The notes beneath the pieces are model-generated. The model ran no database searches, was not told the origin of the DNA, and worked only from the letters and a program-made list of their open reading frames with translations. From Alphaproteobacteria bacterium (GTDB lineage: Bacteria; Pseudomonadota; Alphaproteobacteria; Caulobacterales; Parvularculaceae), in assembly GCA_013151255.1 (NCBI GenBank), contig JAADIQ010000029.1, forward strand, positions 1 to 33,488: a stretch of DNA of 33,488 nucleotides. The letters are read 5' to 3'. Position numbers and translations under genes: made by a program. How positions within the stretch are numbered: position 1 is the stretch's first letter; every line of letters begins with the position of its first letter. Below, piece by piece: positions 1-9,043 of this stretch.

Positions 1-699
1 ATGGGCGGCGTTGAAATCAAGGGTGTCGACGTTCATATCGGCTCGCAAATTGATGATCTGGCGCCATTTGAGGCCGCGTTTAAAAAAGTCGCTGTGCTGA
101 TTAACGATCTGCGCAGCGATGGCTGTGCGATTGAACGGCTCGATCTAGGCGGCGGGCTCGGCATTCCCTATGGCGAGGGCGCAACGCCGCCGCACCCTGA
201 TGCTTATGCGGCAATGATTAAACGGGTCACGGCGCCGCTCGGCGTGCAACTGATCTTCGAGCCCGGCCGAATGATCGCCGGCAATGCCGGCGCGCTTGTC
301 GCGCGCGTCATTTACGTCAAAGACGGCGCCACCCGGAAATTTATTATTTTAGACGCCGGCATGAACGACTTAATGCGCCCGGCGCTTTATGACGCCTATC
401 ACGAGCTCTGGCCGGTGGTGAAAAACTCCGGCGCCAGCGAAGCCTATGATGTGGTCGGGCCGATATGCGAATCCACCGACCGCTTCGCCAAAGCCCGCAC
501 CTTACCCGGGCAACATGCCGGCGACCTTATCGCCATCATGTCCGCCGGCGCCTATGGCGCATCGCAAACATCGCAATACAACTCCCGCCCGCTCATCCCT
601 GAAATACTGGCGAGCGGCGCGCGCTATGCGATCATCCGCAAACGGCCAACACTCGATAAAATGATGGATGGTGAAGCGATTGCCGACTGGCTGAGCTAA
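1..699 (+). CDS. lysA: Diaminopimelate decarboxylase, 3' part (truncated by window edge)
   Basis: PLP-dependent decarboxylase that converts meso-diaminopimelate to L-lysine in the cytoplasm, the last step of lysine synthesis. The visible 232 residues are the C-terminal half of a protein usually about 420 residues long. They include the barrel motifs HIGSQ (near residue 14), the glycine-rich phosphate-binding LGGGLGI, EPGR, and the CESTD segment carrying the cysteine that completes the active site across the dimer, followed by AGAYG and YNSRP. The ATG at base 1 is almost certainly an internal Met, because the PLP-lysine half of the barrel is missing; the gene begins upstream of the window. The stop codon overlaps the end of the convergent membrane-protein gene by a few bases. 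Identification is secure. Confidence 0.95.
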   Translation: MGGVEIKGVDVHIGSQIDDLAPFEAAFKKVAVLINDLRSDGCAIERLDLGGGLGIPYGEGATPPHPDAYAAMIKRVTAPLGVQLIFEPGRMIAGNAGALVARVIYVKDGATRKFIILDAGMNDLMRPALYDAYHELWPVVKNSGASEAYDVVGPICESTDRFAKARTLPGQHAGDLIAIMSAGAYGASQTSQYNSRPLIPEILASGARYAIIRKRPTLDKMMDGEAIADWLS

Positions 700-1073
700 A
701 GCACACCAGCGATAACAAGGTTGTTGTACACAATCCCGGCATTGATCGCAGAGGCCACCGCAAAGAAGCTGATGACAATCCAGTGCGGAAACCACAACAC
801 CATAAAACTGATGACGCCCTGAAGCGCCAGCTTGGCGGCGATCCATCCGTCGCCGGCATGAAACATCACAGTGCGCACCAGCGGATTGGCTTCCATCCCG
901 GCGCCGCTCTCAAGTGCGGCGATGGTCGAATAAATATCGATAATCCCGACGATGTTATAGGCAATCACCACCGCCCAGGCCGCCGCCCGCCCCAAGGCCG
1001 AGGCCCGCGATTTCGCCGCGTCCTGCACCAGCCTGCCCCGACGCTTTGCCGTACCGAAAAAAAACACCAACAC
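696..1073 (-). CDS. Small membrane protein, DUF5658-like
   Basis: Predicted 125-residue inner-membrane protein. After a basic N-terminus (about 30 residues, rich in Arg and Lys) there are roughly three hydrophobic helices: around residues 32-52, 75-95 and 100-122. The stretch DIYSTIAALESGAGMEANPLV resembles the D-x-x-x-T ... G-x-x-E-x-N-P pattern of DUF5658-type proteins, whose function is unknown. The gene is convergent with lysA (stops overlap) and its start lies about 120 bases from the start of the divergent TIGR02302 gene. The start is not certain: the first Met at 1073 gives an unusually polar leader, but no better downstream start codon precedes the first helix. The family assignment is by eye and tentative; that it is a real membrane protein is more likely than not. 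Confidence 0.6.
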   Translation of the reverse strand: MLVFFFGTAKRRGRLVQDAAKSRASALGRAAAWAVVIAYNIVGIIDIYSTIAALESGAGMEANPLVRTVMFHAGDGWIAAKLALQGVISFMVLWFPHWIVISFFAVASAINAGIVYNNLVIAGVL

Positions 1074-1194
1074 CGTCTCTCCCGGAATTAACCGTTAACC
1101 GCTTATGATCTGCGCCAATACGGGCCTTAAAAAGGACAAAACCCGACCGCAATAAGTCGACGCGCATGCGCCGCAGCTATAGAGTGCAAGAAGT

Positions 1195-3622
1195 ATGACG
1201 ACCGAGTTGGCACACCCTTCCAGCCGTGAAAAGCACGCGCCTGGCGAGATGACAATCATCGCGGCGCGCAGCGTCCTGTTTTGGGAGCGCGCCTGGCCAG
1301 CGGTGCTGCCGGCGCTTGGCGTTGCGGCTATATTCATCATGCTCGCCCTGTTCGGCGCCTGGCGGCTAACCCCCGGCTGGCTGCATGGGCTAACGCTCGT
1401 CCTCGGCGCGCTTGTCTTCGCCTCGCTGGTTTGGCGCGATCTGCGCAGCTTGCGCTGGCCAGCGCGGCGCACAGCACTGGCCCGACTTGAACAGGACGGC
1501 CGCGCAGAACACGCGCCCTTGCAAGCGCTGGATGATGCGCCTTTTGATGCGGCCAAAACGACAAACCCGCTTTGGCGGGCGCATATGGCGGCGAGCGCTG
1601 AGCGCGCCCGCAAAGCCCGCCTTGCCGGCGTCCGGCCCACCGCGGAGACGCGCGATCCTTATGGCTTTCGTTTTATTGCGCTCGGCCTCATCACCATCGG
1701 GTTTGTCGCCGCCGGCGCGGACTGGCGCACGCGCCTTGGCGGCTTCACGCCGGGGGCGCTGGCCTCGGGCGGCGCCTTTGTCGCCGATCTGTGGATTGAA
1801 CCGCCGGCCTATACCGGCAAGGCGCCGATTTATCTGTTGCGCGCCGGACAAGCGCTTCCCGACAAGCCTGGCCAGATCGATACGCCCTATGGCGCCCGGC
1901 TGGTGGCGCAAATCAACGGGCGACGACGGGTGCAGCTTCGGTTTATCACGCAAGACAATGAGACCCGCGCCGAGTTTGAACGCGACGCCAACGCCGCGCG
2001 CACCGAACTTGCCTTAACGCAGAGCGGATTGTTGCAGCTTCGGCTTGGCGCTGACGAGGTTCTCTGGCCGATCGCCATCATCGCCGACGATGCGCCCGCC
2101 GTCGCCTTCACGCGCTCGCCTGCCGCTGACGATCAGGGCTTGCTGGCGTTCAGTTTCTCCGCGCAGGACGATTACGCCATTGACGCCGCACGGCTTGAGC
2201 TGCGCCTCGACCCCGAGCAGGAGCGCCCGCTCGACGCGCCGGCGTTTGACCGCACCGCGCTCAACGAGCGGCGCCAGATCCCCATTGAAGCCGCCGCGCG
2301 CGCCAGCCTCCAGCAATCGATCTCGCTCAACCTCCAGTCCGACCCTTGGGCGGGGCTGCAAGTCATCGCCAAAGTCGTGGTTGAGGACGGCGCCGGCCAA
2401 ACCGGCGAGAGCAAATCAGTTAACGCCATACTCCCTGTACGGAAATTTTTTAATCCGCTGGCAAAGACCGTGATTGAACAACGCCAGACCCTCGCCGTGG
2501 CGGCCGAAGACTGGCGCCGGGCGGGGCGGTCTTTCGATGCGGTGACGATGGCGCCGGAAGTCTTCTTTGACGACACCAAAGACTATTTATTGTTACGCGC
2601 CGCATTCTGGCGGGTGATGCGCCAGGATGGCGAGGGCTTTGACGATGCGGTGGAAAAATTCTGGCCGCTCGCCCTGCAACTTGAAGATGAAGCGCTGGAA
2701 CTCGCCCGCCAGCGGCTTGAGGCGGCGCAAGAGGCATTGCGCCAGGCGATTGAGCGCGGCGCCAGCGACGCGGAAATCTCCCGCCTTATAGAAGAGCTGC
2801 GCCAGGCGATGAACGATTATCTGACCGCGCTCGCACAGTCCGGCCAGACGCCGGAACAGGCGGCGCGCAATAGCCAGCAGCTTAACCAGTCCGACCTTGA
2901 CGACATGCTGGACGCGATTGGCGATCTGGCGCGCGAGGGCGCTTCGAACGCCGCGCGGCAAATGTTGTCGGATCTTGAAAACCTGTTGAACAATCTGCGC
3001 GTTACCGAGGGCGGCGCGGGCGGCGAAGGCCAGGGCGGCGCGGGTGCGCCCGGTCAAGGCGCGGGCGGTGAGGGCGAAGCCGGCCCTTCGGGGGAGGCGG
3101 GGGGGGATCGGCCGCCAGCGCGAACTGGCCGACGAAGCCTTTGAGCGCGGACAGGCTTTTGGTGAGAACGGCGACGATCTCGCCGCCGCCGAAGACGCCC
3201 TTGGCGATAATCTTGATGAGCTGATCGACGAGATTGAGGGCGGCGAGGCCGACCCCGACGGCGATGCGGCGCGCGCCCTCAGCCAGGCCCGCAACCATAT
3301 GCGCGAGGCCGAGCAAGCGCTCCGGAACGGAAATTTCGACGCCGCCAATGACGCCATGGAGCGCGCCATCGAAAACTTGCGCGACGGCGCCAAGCGCCTT
3401 GCCGGCGAGGAAATGCGCCAGGCCCGGGGCCGCCAGGGCGAAGCGCTCGACCCGCTCGGGCGCCCTGTTGGCGAGGCTGACGGTGGCGGCGTCAAAGTGC
3501 CGGAAGAAACCGACGCCGCGCGCAGCCGCGCGGTGATTGAAGAGCTACGCCGGCGCCTGGCGGAGCCCGGCCGCAGCGAAGAGGAAATCGACTATCTGGA
3601 ACGCCTGCTAGAACGGTTTTAA
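1195..3622 (+). CDS. TIGR02302/DUF4175 family membrane protein, interrupted by a frameshift at the G run 3099-3106
   Basis: Large alphaproteobacterial membrane protein of unknown function, typically about 850 residues and found between lysA and hpt, as here. The N-terminus has two membrane helices (about residues 35-55 and 63-80) and a third near 155-175, followed by a long periplasmic-type region and a C-terminal half rich in Glu, Gln, Ala and Gly that is probably helical. The first frame runs 1195-3144 and ends in an out-of-family tail. The true continuation lies in the next frame and runs to the TAA at 3620-3622 (it contains GRQRELADEAFERG and ends LERLLERF). Removing one G from the eight-G run at 3099-3106 joins both frames into one 808-residue protein. 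This may be a genuine null mutation, a sequencing homopolymer error or slippage; the sequence alone cannot tell. A weak ribosome site (AAGAAG) precedes the ATG. Confidence 0.85.
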
Positions 3623-3684
3623 CGCGGGCGCGATAAAATTAACAAATTTGTGTACAGACTAATAGAACACCCAGCTCATTAACG

Positions 3685-3818
3685 CGTCATCCCGAATGCA
3701 TTGCGTCACGCAGTGATGCACTGCTGGTCCGGGATCAGTTGCAGCAGGGTCGCATTTACCGAGAGGGGTCCCGGACCAGCGAAGCAACATTTCATGTTGC
3801 ATCGCATCCGGGATGACG
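3685..3818. repeat. Intergenic inverted-repeat element (CGTCATCCCG ... CGGGATGACG)
   Basis: Two roughly 51-base arms face each other between the convergent TIGR02302 and hpt genes. The outer ten bases, CGTCATCCCG at 3685-3694 and CGGGATGACG at 3809-3818, are perfect complements, and the inner ends share CTGGTCCGGGA in inverted form. The centre of each arm differs, but the right arm has its own small palindrome (GCAACAT ttc ATGTTGC). This looks like a dispersed palindromic intergenic element. It could form a long hairpin that ends transcription from both sides; five T residues follow the right arm. Only one copy is in the window, so its dispersed nature is inferred. Confidence 0.75.
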
Positions 3819-3822
3819 GTTT

Positions 3823-4350
3823 TTAAACCACGCCAATAACCGGCAAGCCTCTCTTGCGGCCGTCATCATCCATGCCGTAGCCGACAAGGAAGTCATCAGC
3901 GCCGGCTTCAAAGCCGATATAGTTGCACACCAAATCTTCGGCGTGGCCGGTGAGTTTTTTTACCAGGACGCAAGTTTTTGCATCCTTCGCGCCGCGGTCC
4001 AGCACCATGCCCTTGCCGAAATGCAGCGAGCGCCCGGTGTCGAGAACATCGTCGACAAGCAGCACTGTCTTGCCCTCGATATCAATTGAAAAATCCTTCA
4101 GCAGCGTCACCACGCCGGACGATGACCGCGCGCCGGCATAGGACGAAAGCTGGACAAAATCGACATAAGGGTCCGCGCCATATTTATGCAACGCACGCAA
4201 CAAATCGGCTGCAAAGATGAAAGCGCCGGTCAAGACAGGCGCCAGGAGAAAATCCTTAGGCAGATCATTGGCCATCTCGCGCGCCATTTCGTCAATACGG
4301 TTGGCGATGGCGGCTTCGTCGAACAGGGTGCGCATGGGCGGAAGGTCCAT
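3823..4350 (-). CDS. hpt: Hypoxanthine (guanine) phosphoribosyltransferase
   Basis: Cytoplasmic purine-salvage enzyme that joins hypoxanthine or guanine to PRPP, giving IMP or GMP. The 175-residue length is normal for the type I PRTase family. The PRPP-binding signature VLLVDDVLDTGRS lies at residues 97-109, the loop APVLTGAFIF at 37-46 and the flexible-loop SSYAG at 69-73, with the base-binding VKKL ... IGFEA ... FLVGYGMD near the C-terminus. The ATG at 4350 has no clear ribosome site; the Met five codons in (4335) is an alternative start preceded by a weak GGA. It lies downstream of the zinc-ribbon gene on the same strand, 97 bases apart, with a hairpin between them. Confidence 0.95.
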   Translation of the reverse strand: MDLPPMRTLFDEAAIANRIDEMAREMANDLPKDFLLAPVLTGAFIFAADLLRALHKYGADPYVDFVQLSSYAGARSSSGVVTLLKDFSIDIEGKTVLLVDDVLDTGRSLHFGKGMVLDRGAKDAKTCVLVKKLTGHAEDLVCNYIGFEAGADDFLVGYGMDDDGRKRGLPVIGVV

Positions 4351-4374
4351 TTTTTACTGAAAATCAGCCCCCTC

Positions 4375-4431
4375 ATAGGCATGATTCGGGCGCCGCGCCA
4401 GCTCTGCCGGCGGCGCTTCTCATGGGCCTAT
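4375..4431. repeat. Imperfect inverted repeat in the hpt upstream gap
   Basis: ATAGGC-ATGA and GGGCGCCG on the left (4375-4395) pair with CGGCGC and TCATGGGCCTAT on the right (4411-4431) with small bulges. It fills most of the 97-base gap between the zinc-ribbon gene and hpt. There is no T run directly after it on either strand, so it is a weak terminator candidate; an RNA processing or stability hairpin is equally possible. Confidence 0.5.
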
Positions 4432-4447
4432 AAGTCTGAGTTTCAGG

Positions 4448-5923
4448 CTATTTGTCGCGGCCGGACAACAAGCCGCTGACGGCGCTTTTGGCCGGCGCAA
4501 AAGACAGCGCCACCTCAACCACGCCGTCTGGCGCCGGCGCTCTGGTGACAAACTCTACCGAGCCGCCAACTGCCACCGCCGGGTCGTTAGCCTTGAAAGT
4601 CCAGCGCGACAATAATTCACCGCGCGGGCCCAGCGCCTCGGCCTGGAGCAGCGGCGCATCCACCGCCGTTACGCCCAGGTTTTTTAAACTGCCAGTGATT
4701 TCAATGGTCGCCCCGCCGGTCGACATCGCCAGGCGGTGGTTCACATTTTCAATCGCCAGGCCGTAAGGGTTCGCGGCAATGCCAACAACGGCGTAGGCGT
4801 CAGCGGTCGATGGCGCGATCTTCACAATCTCATCGCGGTAAGCGACCACCGCATAAATCGTTCCCGCCACAGCCGCTACCCAGGCCGACCAGCCGAACGC
4901 GCGCAGCGGCGTCATCCGGTTTTTGTCGCGCGCCTCTGCGCGGCGGCGCGCCCGGCGCAAGGCTTTTTCTAATTCACGCGGGGTGACCCGCAGGGATGCA
5001 AAGAACTCTTCGTCGAAAACATCCGGTTCAAACCGGCGCACATCTTCCATCCGCGCCAGCGCTGTCGCGCGGCGGCGCTCGACCCGGACCCGACGGCCAA
5101 AGCCGCGCTCGCGCGGGCTGTGCTCGTCAACATCTTCCCAATCGGCGTCCACCACCGTCGATGCGTCAACGCTGTATTCATCATAGTCAGCGTCATCATC
5201 ATAGGAGCGATCGACGTCATAAGCGTCATCTTCTTCGTAGACGTCATCGGCCTCATCTTCATCACGGCCTTCATCGACATCATCATCGTCAGCAAACCGC
5301 AACGCTTCGCGGGCGTCTCGGCGGCTGGGTTTATCGTCTTTGTCTTTTTTTCTTTTGCGCGAGAAGAACGACCGTCGTGGTTCTTCTTCCTCGTCGTCGT
5401 CATCGATATCCTCGATGATAAACTGCTTACCCTTGCGCCAGCCTTTTTCAATCGGCTCGTCGTCATCTTCGGCTTTGGGCTTGGCCTTGGCAGCCTTCGG
5501 TTCAGCTTTAGCCGCTTTTACGGCTGGCTTTTTCTCGGCTTTGGCAAAGTCTTTGGCCTTGCGCGTCGCTTTCATGATCGGCGTATCGAACAGCGCGTCA
5601 TCATCATCGTCGAGGTCGTCGGCGCCATCGTCGATTTTCGGCTCTGGCGCGGCGGCTTTTTTTACGGTTTTGCGGGTTTTGCGCTTCGGCTTTTCCGCTT
5701 CTTCATCAATACTGACTTTCAACCGGGCGCTGCTGCGTTTAGACTTCGCCGGCGCGTCGTCATCGGCAATGCGCGAGCCTGGCGACAGCTCCTCAATCGG
5801 CTCCGGCGCGGGCACAAACCAGCTCTCGCCGCAATCGGTGCACCGCACCGAGCGGCCTTTCGGGTGGAACCGGTCGTCGTCGACATCGTAGCGCGTAGCG
5901 CAATCTGGACAGGTGATTATCAT
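4448..5923 (-). CDS. MJ0042-type zinc-ribbon protein with acidic linker and one membrane helix
   Basis: A 491-residue protein with an N-terminal zinc ribbon (CPDC at residues 5-8, CTDC at 28-31, followed by GESW), as in the MJ0042/zinc_ribbon_5 family. A very long low-complexity linker follows (about residues 45-280), with alternating Lys/Ala-rich and Asp/Glu-rich runs that are probably disordered. After a basic helical stretch comes one membrane helix near residue 350 (WVAAVAGTIYAVVAY) and a C-terminal domain of about 120 residues of the kind called DUF3426 in related proteins. Such proteins sit beside ftsE in many alphaproteobacteria; their function is not established. The gene is divergent from ftsE with only 50 bases between starts, so the promoters must overlap. 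Confidence 0.85.
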   Translation of the reverse strand: MIITCPDCATRYDVDDDRFHPKGRSVRCTDCGESWFVPAPEPIEELSPGSRIADDDAPAKSKRSSARLKVSIDEEAEKPKRKTRKTVKKAAAPEPKIDDGADDLDDDDDALFDTPIMKATRKAKDFAKAEKKPAVKAAKAEPKAAKAKPKAEDDDEPIEKGWRKGKQFIIEDIDDDDEEEEPRRSFFSRKRKKDKDDKPSRRDAREALRFADDDDVDEGRDEDEADDVYEEDDAYDVDRSYDDDADYDEYSVDASTVVDADWEDVDEHSPRERGFGRRVRVERRRATALARMEDVRRFEPDVFDEEFFASLRVTPRELEKALRRARRRAEARDKNRMTPLRAFGWSAWVAAVAGTIYAVVAYRDEIVKIAPSTADAYAVVGIAANPYGLAIENVNHRLAMSTGGATIEITGSLKNLGVTAVDAPLLQAEALGPRGELLSRWTFKANDPAVAVGGSVEFVTRAPAPDGVVEVALSFAPAKSAVSGLLSGRDK

Positions 5924-5973
5924 AAGCGGCCAGAATCACTTATCCTGGCGCCGTATGAACGGAGCAGCATATT

Positions 5974-6669
5974 TTGACGGCAAATGGTTTGATTATTGAT
6001 TTTGAAAACGCTGGCCTTGCCTATGGCGATGCGCCGGAAACGCTGAGCGACGTGACTTTGCAGCTGCGCGAGGGCGAGTTCCGGTTTTTGACCGGTCCGT
6101 CCGGCGCCGGCAAAACCTCGCTCTTGAAAATGATGTATCTGGCGCACCGGCCGACGCGCGGGCGCTTTTCGCTGTTTGGCGAGGACGCGACCAACGCCCC
6201 GCGCGAGGCGTTGCCCGCCCTGCGCCGTCGCATCGGCGTGGTGTTCCAGGAATTCAGACTGCTCGACCATCTCACAGCTTTCGAAAACGTCGCCCTCCCC
6301 ATGAAGGTCGCCGGCATTAACCAAAACCAATACCGCGAAGACGTAAGCGAACTCTTAAATTGGGTCGGTTTGGGCCACAGGATGGGAGCAAAACCGCCGA
6401 CTTTGTCCGGCGGCGAGCAACAACGGGTCGCATTGGCGCGCGCGCTTGTCTCAAAACCGGACCTTATTCTCGCCGATGAGCCGACCGGCAATGTTGACCC
6501 GGCGATGAGTGAACGGATTATGAAATTATTCGTGGAGCTGAATAAGCTGGGCGCGGCAGTGATTGTCGCAACGCACAATCTTCGCCTGGTGCAAACCCTT
6601 GGTAAACCAGTGTTAAGAATTTCTGACGGTCGGGTGTCGCGGGCGCCCGGCGCCGGAGGCGCATCGTGA
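5974..6669 (+). CDS. ftsE: Cell-division ABC transporter ATP-binding protein FtsE
   Basis: ATPase partner of FtsX; the complex acts at the division site and controls periplasmic peptidoglycan hydrolases. At 231 residues it has the usual length. Walker A GPSGAGKT is at residues 41-48, the Q loop FQEFRLL near 91-97, the signature LSGGEQ at 144-149, Walker B LILADE at 164-169 and the switch His at 201. The start is TTG at 5974, with GGAG nine bases upstream; the nearby ATG at 5955 is in another frame. It overlaps ftsX by four bases (GTGA), which points to translational coupling. It heads a five-gene plus-strand operon. Confidence 0.95.
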   Translation: MTANGLIIDFENAGLAYGDAPETLSDVTLQLREGEFRFLTGPSGAGKTSLLKMMYLAHRPTRGRFSLFGEDATNAPREALPALRRRIGVVFQEFRLLDHLTAFENVALPMKVAGINQNQYREDVSELLNWVGLGHRMGAKPPTLSGGEQQRVALARALVSKPDLILADEPTGNVDPAMSERIMKLFVELNKLGAAVIVATHNLRLVQTLGKPVLRISDGRVSRAPGAGGAS

Positions 6670-7643
6670 ACCGGCCCCAAATATCGCGGCCGGAAGTAAC
6701 CGAGACCGAAAGCCTTAGTGACGGCGAGGTTCATGAATGGCCCAAACCAACGCTATTTGCGCGATTGCGCCGCGAACCGTTATTGCCGGAAGCCGGCGCC
6801 GGCGGCGCGCCGTTGACCGCCGTAATCGCGGTGATTTCGTTCCTCGCTGTCCTCGCCATGGCCTCGGTTCTGGTCATCAATCAATCGGCAAGCAAATGGA
6901 CGTCGGAGCTTCGCTCGGAAATCACGGTACAGATTAAAGGCGCGGATGCAGCGGAAATTGCCGCCGGCGCATCGGCGGCGTTGCGCGTTTTGGAAGGGAC
7001 CGACGGGGTTATCGAGGCGACGCTTCAGGACGAGGCGGAGACCGCAGCACTGCTGGAGCCATGGCTCGGGCGCGGCAACGTCCAGGCGTTTTTAAACATT
7101 CCAGCGCTGATTGAAGTCAAAGTGACGCCCGGCCTGCGCCGCGACCTCGACCTGTTGCGCAACCGCCTTGCGGCAGCCTCGCCCGGCGCAACGCTCGATG
7201 ATCACGCCGTCTGGCACAATCGTCTGGCCACCGCTGCGCGCTCCGGTCAGGCGCTGGCCTTTGCGGTCTTTCTTCTGGTCATGGCCGCGGCTTGCGCCAT
7301 CTCTATCTTTGCCGCCAGAGCCGGGCTTGCCGCCAATCACGATATTGTCTCGGTGCTGCATCTGGTTGGCGCCACCGATGATTTCATCGCTGCGGAAGTC
7401 CAGCGGCGGTTTTTTGTTCTCGGCTTCCGGGGCGCTGCCGCCGGGCTCGCCGCCGCGCTTATCGCGCTGGCGCTGGCGGCCGCCGCCTTCCGCACTGGCA
7501 TTGGCGCAGACGCCTTCCTGCCGCAGTTCAGCGTCGGCGGCTGGCTGATTTTGTGGCTGTTCGCGGTCCCTATAGTCACCTGCCTGGTGACGGCGCTGAC
7601 CGCCCGCCTTACAGTTTTGAAAACTTTGCGCCAGCAGTATTAA
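6666..7643 (+). CDS. ftsX: Cell-division protein FtsX (permease-like)
   Basis: Membrane partner of FtsE. The 325 residues follow the FtsX plan: a cytoplasmic N-terminal tail of about 50 residues, a first helix (about 52-75), a periplasmic domain of about 110 residues (EITVQIKGADAAE ... LIEVKVTPGL), then three closely spaced helices (about 195-220, 245-275 and 285-312). The start is GTG at 6666 inside the ftsE stop. The C-terminus LKTLRQQY is typical. In the ftsEX complex the periplasmic domain recruits amidase activators. Only 70 bases, containing the palindrome CCCTGCAGGG, separate it from the next gene. Confidence 0.93.
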   Translation: MNRPQISRPEVTETESLSDGEVHEWPKPTLFARLRREPLLPEAGAGGAPLTAVIAVISFLAVLAMASVLVINQSASKWTSELRSEITVQIKGADAAEIAAGASAALRVLEGTDGVIEATLQDEAETAALLEPWLGRGNVQAFLNIPALIEVKVTPGLRRDLDLLRNRLAAASPGATLDDHAVWHNRLATAARSGQALAFAVFLLVMAAACAISIFAARAGLAANHDIVSVLHLVGATDDFIAAEVQRRFFVLGFRGAAAGLAAALIALALAAAAFRTGIGADAFLPQFSVGGWLILWLFAVPIVTCLVTALTARLTVLKTLRQQY

Positions 7644-7713
7644 TCATACTGGACCCTGCAGGGGCCGATCCGCTATCTTCTAGGCTTATGGCAGGCAAGA
7701 TCAGGAGCGCGCA

Positions 7714-8298
7714 TTGCAGCGAGTAATATTAGGCCTTCTCGCCGCCGGCCTGTTATGGGCGGTCGGGCTGGCGGTGTTTATCACCGGCCTGCCGCAGCCG
7801 TCGCAAACGACGCCTGCAAGAGTTGACGCCGTCATTGTCTATACTGGCGGCGGCGGCGCGCGCATTTCCGCCGGCATGGCTGTGTTTGCCGACGGCGCCG
7901 GCAAACGGCTTTTAATCTCCGGCGTCCACCCGGATACATCGCGCGAACGGCTGTCGGAATTTTGGGACGGAACGCCGGACCGGTTTGACTGCTGCGTCGA
8001 TCTCGGACGCATGGCGCGCTCAACGCGAGGCAATGCGGAAGAAGCCGCGCAATGGGCGCGCGAACACGAATTTAAAGGCCTGGTTCTGGTGACTTCCGAC
8101 TATCACATGCCCCGCGCCATCACCATCGCCAAGGCGCAAATGCCAGAGATGGACATCACCCCTTACGTTGTCGCTTCCGGTTATCTTAATGACAACCGCC
8201 GGCCGAATTCCCGCAAGGCATGGCGAAAGCTGAGCGGTGAATACACCAAATATCTTCTCGCCCGGTTCACGTCTCTGTTCTCTTTTGTCGGCCGCTGA
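7714..8298 (+). CDS. YdcF family (DUF218) envelope protein
   Basis: A 194-residue protein with an N-terminal membrane anchor (about residues 3-25) and a DUF218 domain outside the cytoplasm. Family marks visible are the first-strand VDAVIVYTGGGGARI (about 38-52), LLISGV, STRGNAEEAAQWA and the strand-turn VLVTSDYHMPRA. DUF218 proteins such as ElyC/SanA act in envelope and peptidoglycan-precursor homeostasis; the exact reaction is not known. The start is TTG at 7714, with AGGAG about eight bases upstream. Its place between ftsX and plsC supports an envelope role. The next gene starts eight bases after its stop. Confidence 0.88.
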   Translation: MQRVILGLLAAGLLWAVGLAVFITGLPQPSQTTPARVDAVIVYTGGGGARISAGMAVFADGAGKRLLISGVHPDTSRERLSEFWDGTPDRFDCCVDLGRMARSTRGNAEEAAQWAREHEFKGLVLVTSDYHMPRAITIAKAQMPEMDITPYVVASGYLNDNRRPNSRKAWRKLSGEYTKYLLARFTSLFSFVGR

Positions 8299-8305
8299 GG
8301 CGGTG

Positions 8306-9043
8306 ATGGGACGGATGCGCGGCATCGCCTTTTTGGCGTTTATTTTTTCCAGCAGCCTCATCTATGGCGTTGTCGCTGTCCCGTTTCTTTTGTTTGGCGA
8401 GAACGCCGCCCGCACCATTGCAAAGCTCTGGACACGGATGGCTCTTGGCGCCTTAAAATATATTACCGGTGTCACCTATCGCGTCGAGGGCGCGGAGAAC
8501 ATTCCTGACGGCGGCGCGATTGTCGCCGCCAACCATCAGTCGATGTGGGAGACGCTGGCGCTATACCATTTGATGCCGCGGCCAGTGTTTGTATTAAAAA
8601 AACAACTCACCCAGCTGCCGATTTACGGCTGGGTTGCCGCTTGCGCCGGCAATATCGCGGTCGACCGCAAGGGCGGCGCGAAAGCCTTGCGGGCGATGCG
8701 CGCCGCGGCCGCCAAGCGGATTGAAGAGGGCTGCCAGGTGATTGTTTTTCCTGAAGGAACGCGGGTTCCCACAGGCCAGACAGCGAAATTTCATTCCGGT
8801 ATTGCCGGGATTTACGCGAGCGCGGGCGCGCCATGCATTCCCGCGGCGCATAATAGCGGGCTGTTCTGGCGCCATCCCGGACCGGAAAAAATCCCCGGCG
8901 AAATCACCATCCGGTTTTTGCCGGCGATTAAGTCTGGCCTCGACCGTAAAACTTTTCTTAACCAGCTTAAACAGGCAATCGACAGTGCGCGGCCGGACCT
9001 TGCCGACACGCCCTCAACCGAAACAAGCCCATCCAATGACTGA
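8306..9043 (+). CDS. plsC: 1-acyl-sn-glycerol-3-phosphate acyltransferase
   Basis: Membrane-bound acyltransferase that makes phosphatidic acid from lysophosphatidic acid in phospholipid synthesis. From the ATG at 8306 it is 245 residues, with one N-terminal helix (about 6-30). The catalytic box reads NHQSMWE (His77 to Glu82): the usual H-x4-D has Glu in place of Asp. The FPEGTR phosphate-binding box is at 148-153, the block around VDRKGG at 119-124 and the C-terminal IPAAHNSG at about 168-175 are also present. An open frame extends to 8237, but 8306 directly follows the ydcF stop and has GGCGG upstream, so the shorter form is preferred. The DUF2125 gene starts inside its stop (ATGACTGA). Confidence 0.92.
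   Translation: MGRMRGIAFLAFIFSSSLIYGVVAVPFLLFGENAARTIAKLWTRMALGALKYITGVTYRVEGAENIPDGGAIVAANHQSMWETLALYHLMPRPVFVLKKQLTQLPIYGWVAACAGNIAVDRKGGAKALRAMRAAAAKRIEEGCQVIVFPEGTRVPTGQTAKFHSGIAGIYASAGAPCIPAAHNSGLFWRHPGPEKIPGEITIRFLPAIKSGLDRKTFLNQLKQAIDSARPDLADTPSTETSPSND

Noticed and set aside
5120-5977. Long open frame on the plus strand opposite the zinc-ribbon gene
   Set aside because: It mirrors the Asp/Glu- and Lys-rich linker codons, giving runs of Ile, Val, Phe and Ser; the minus-strand gene has real domains.
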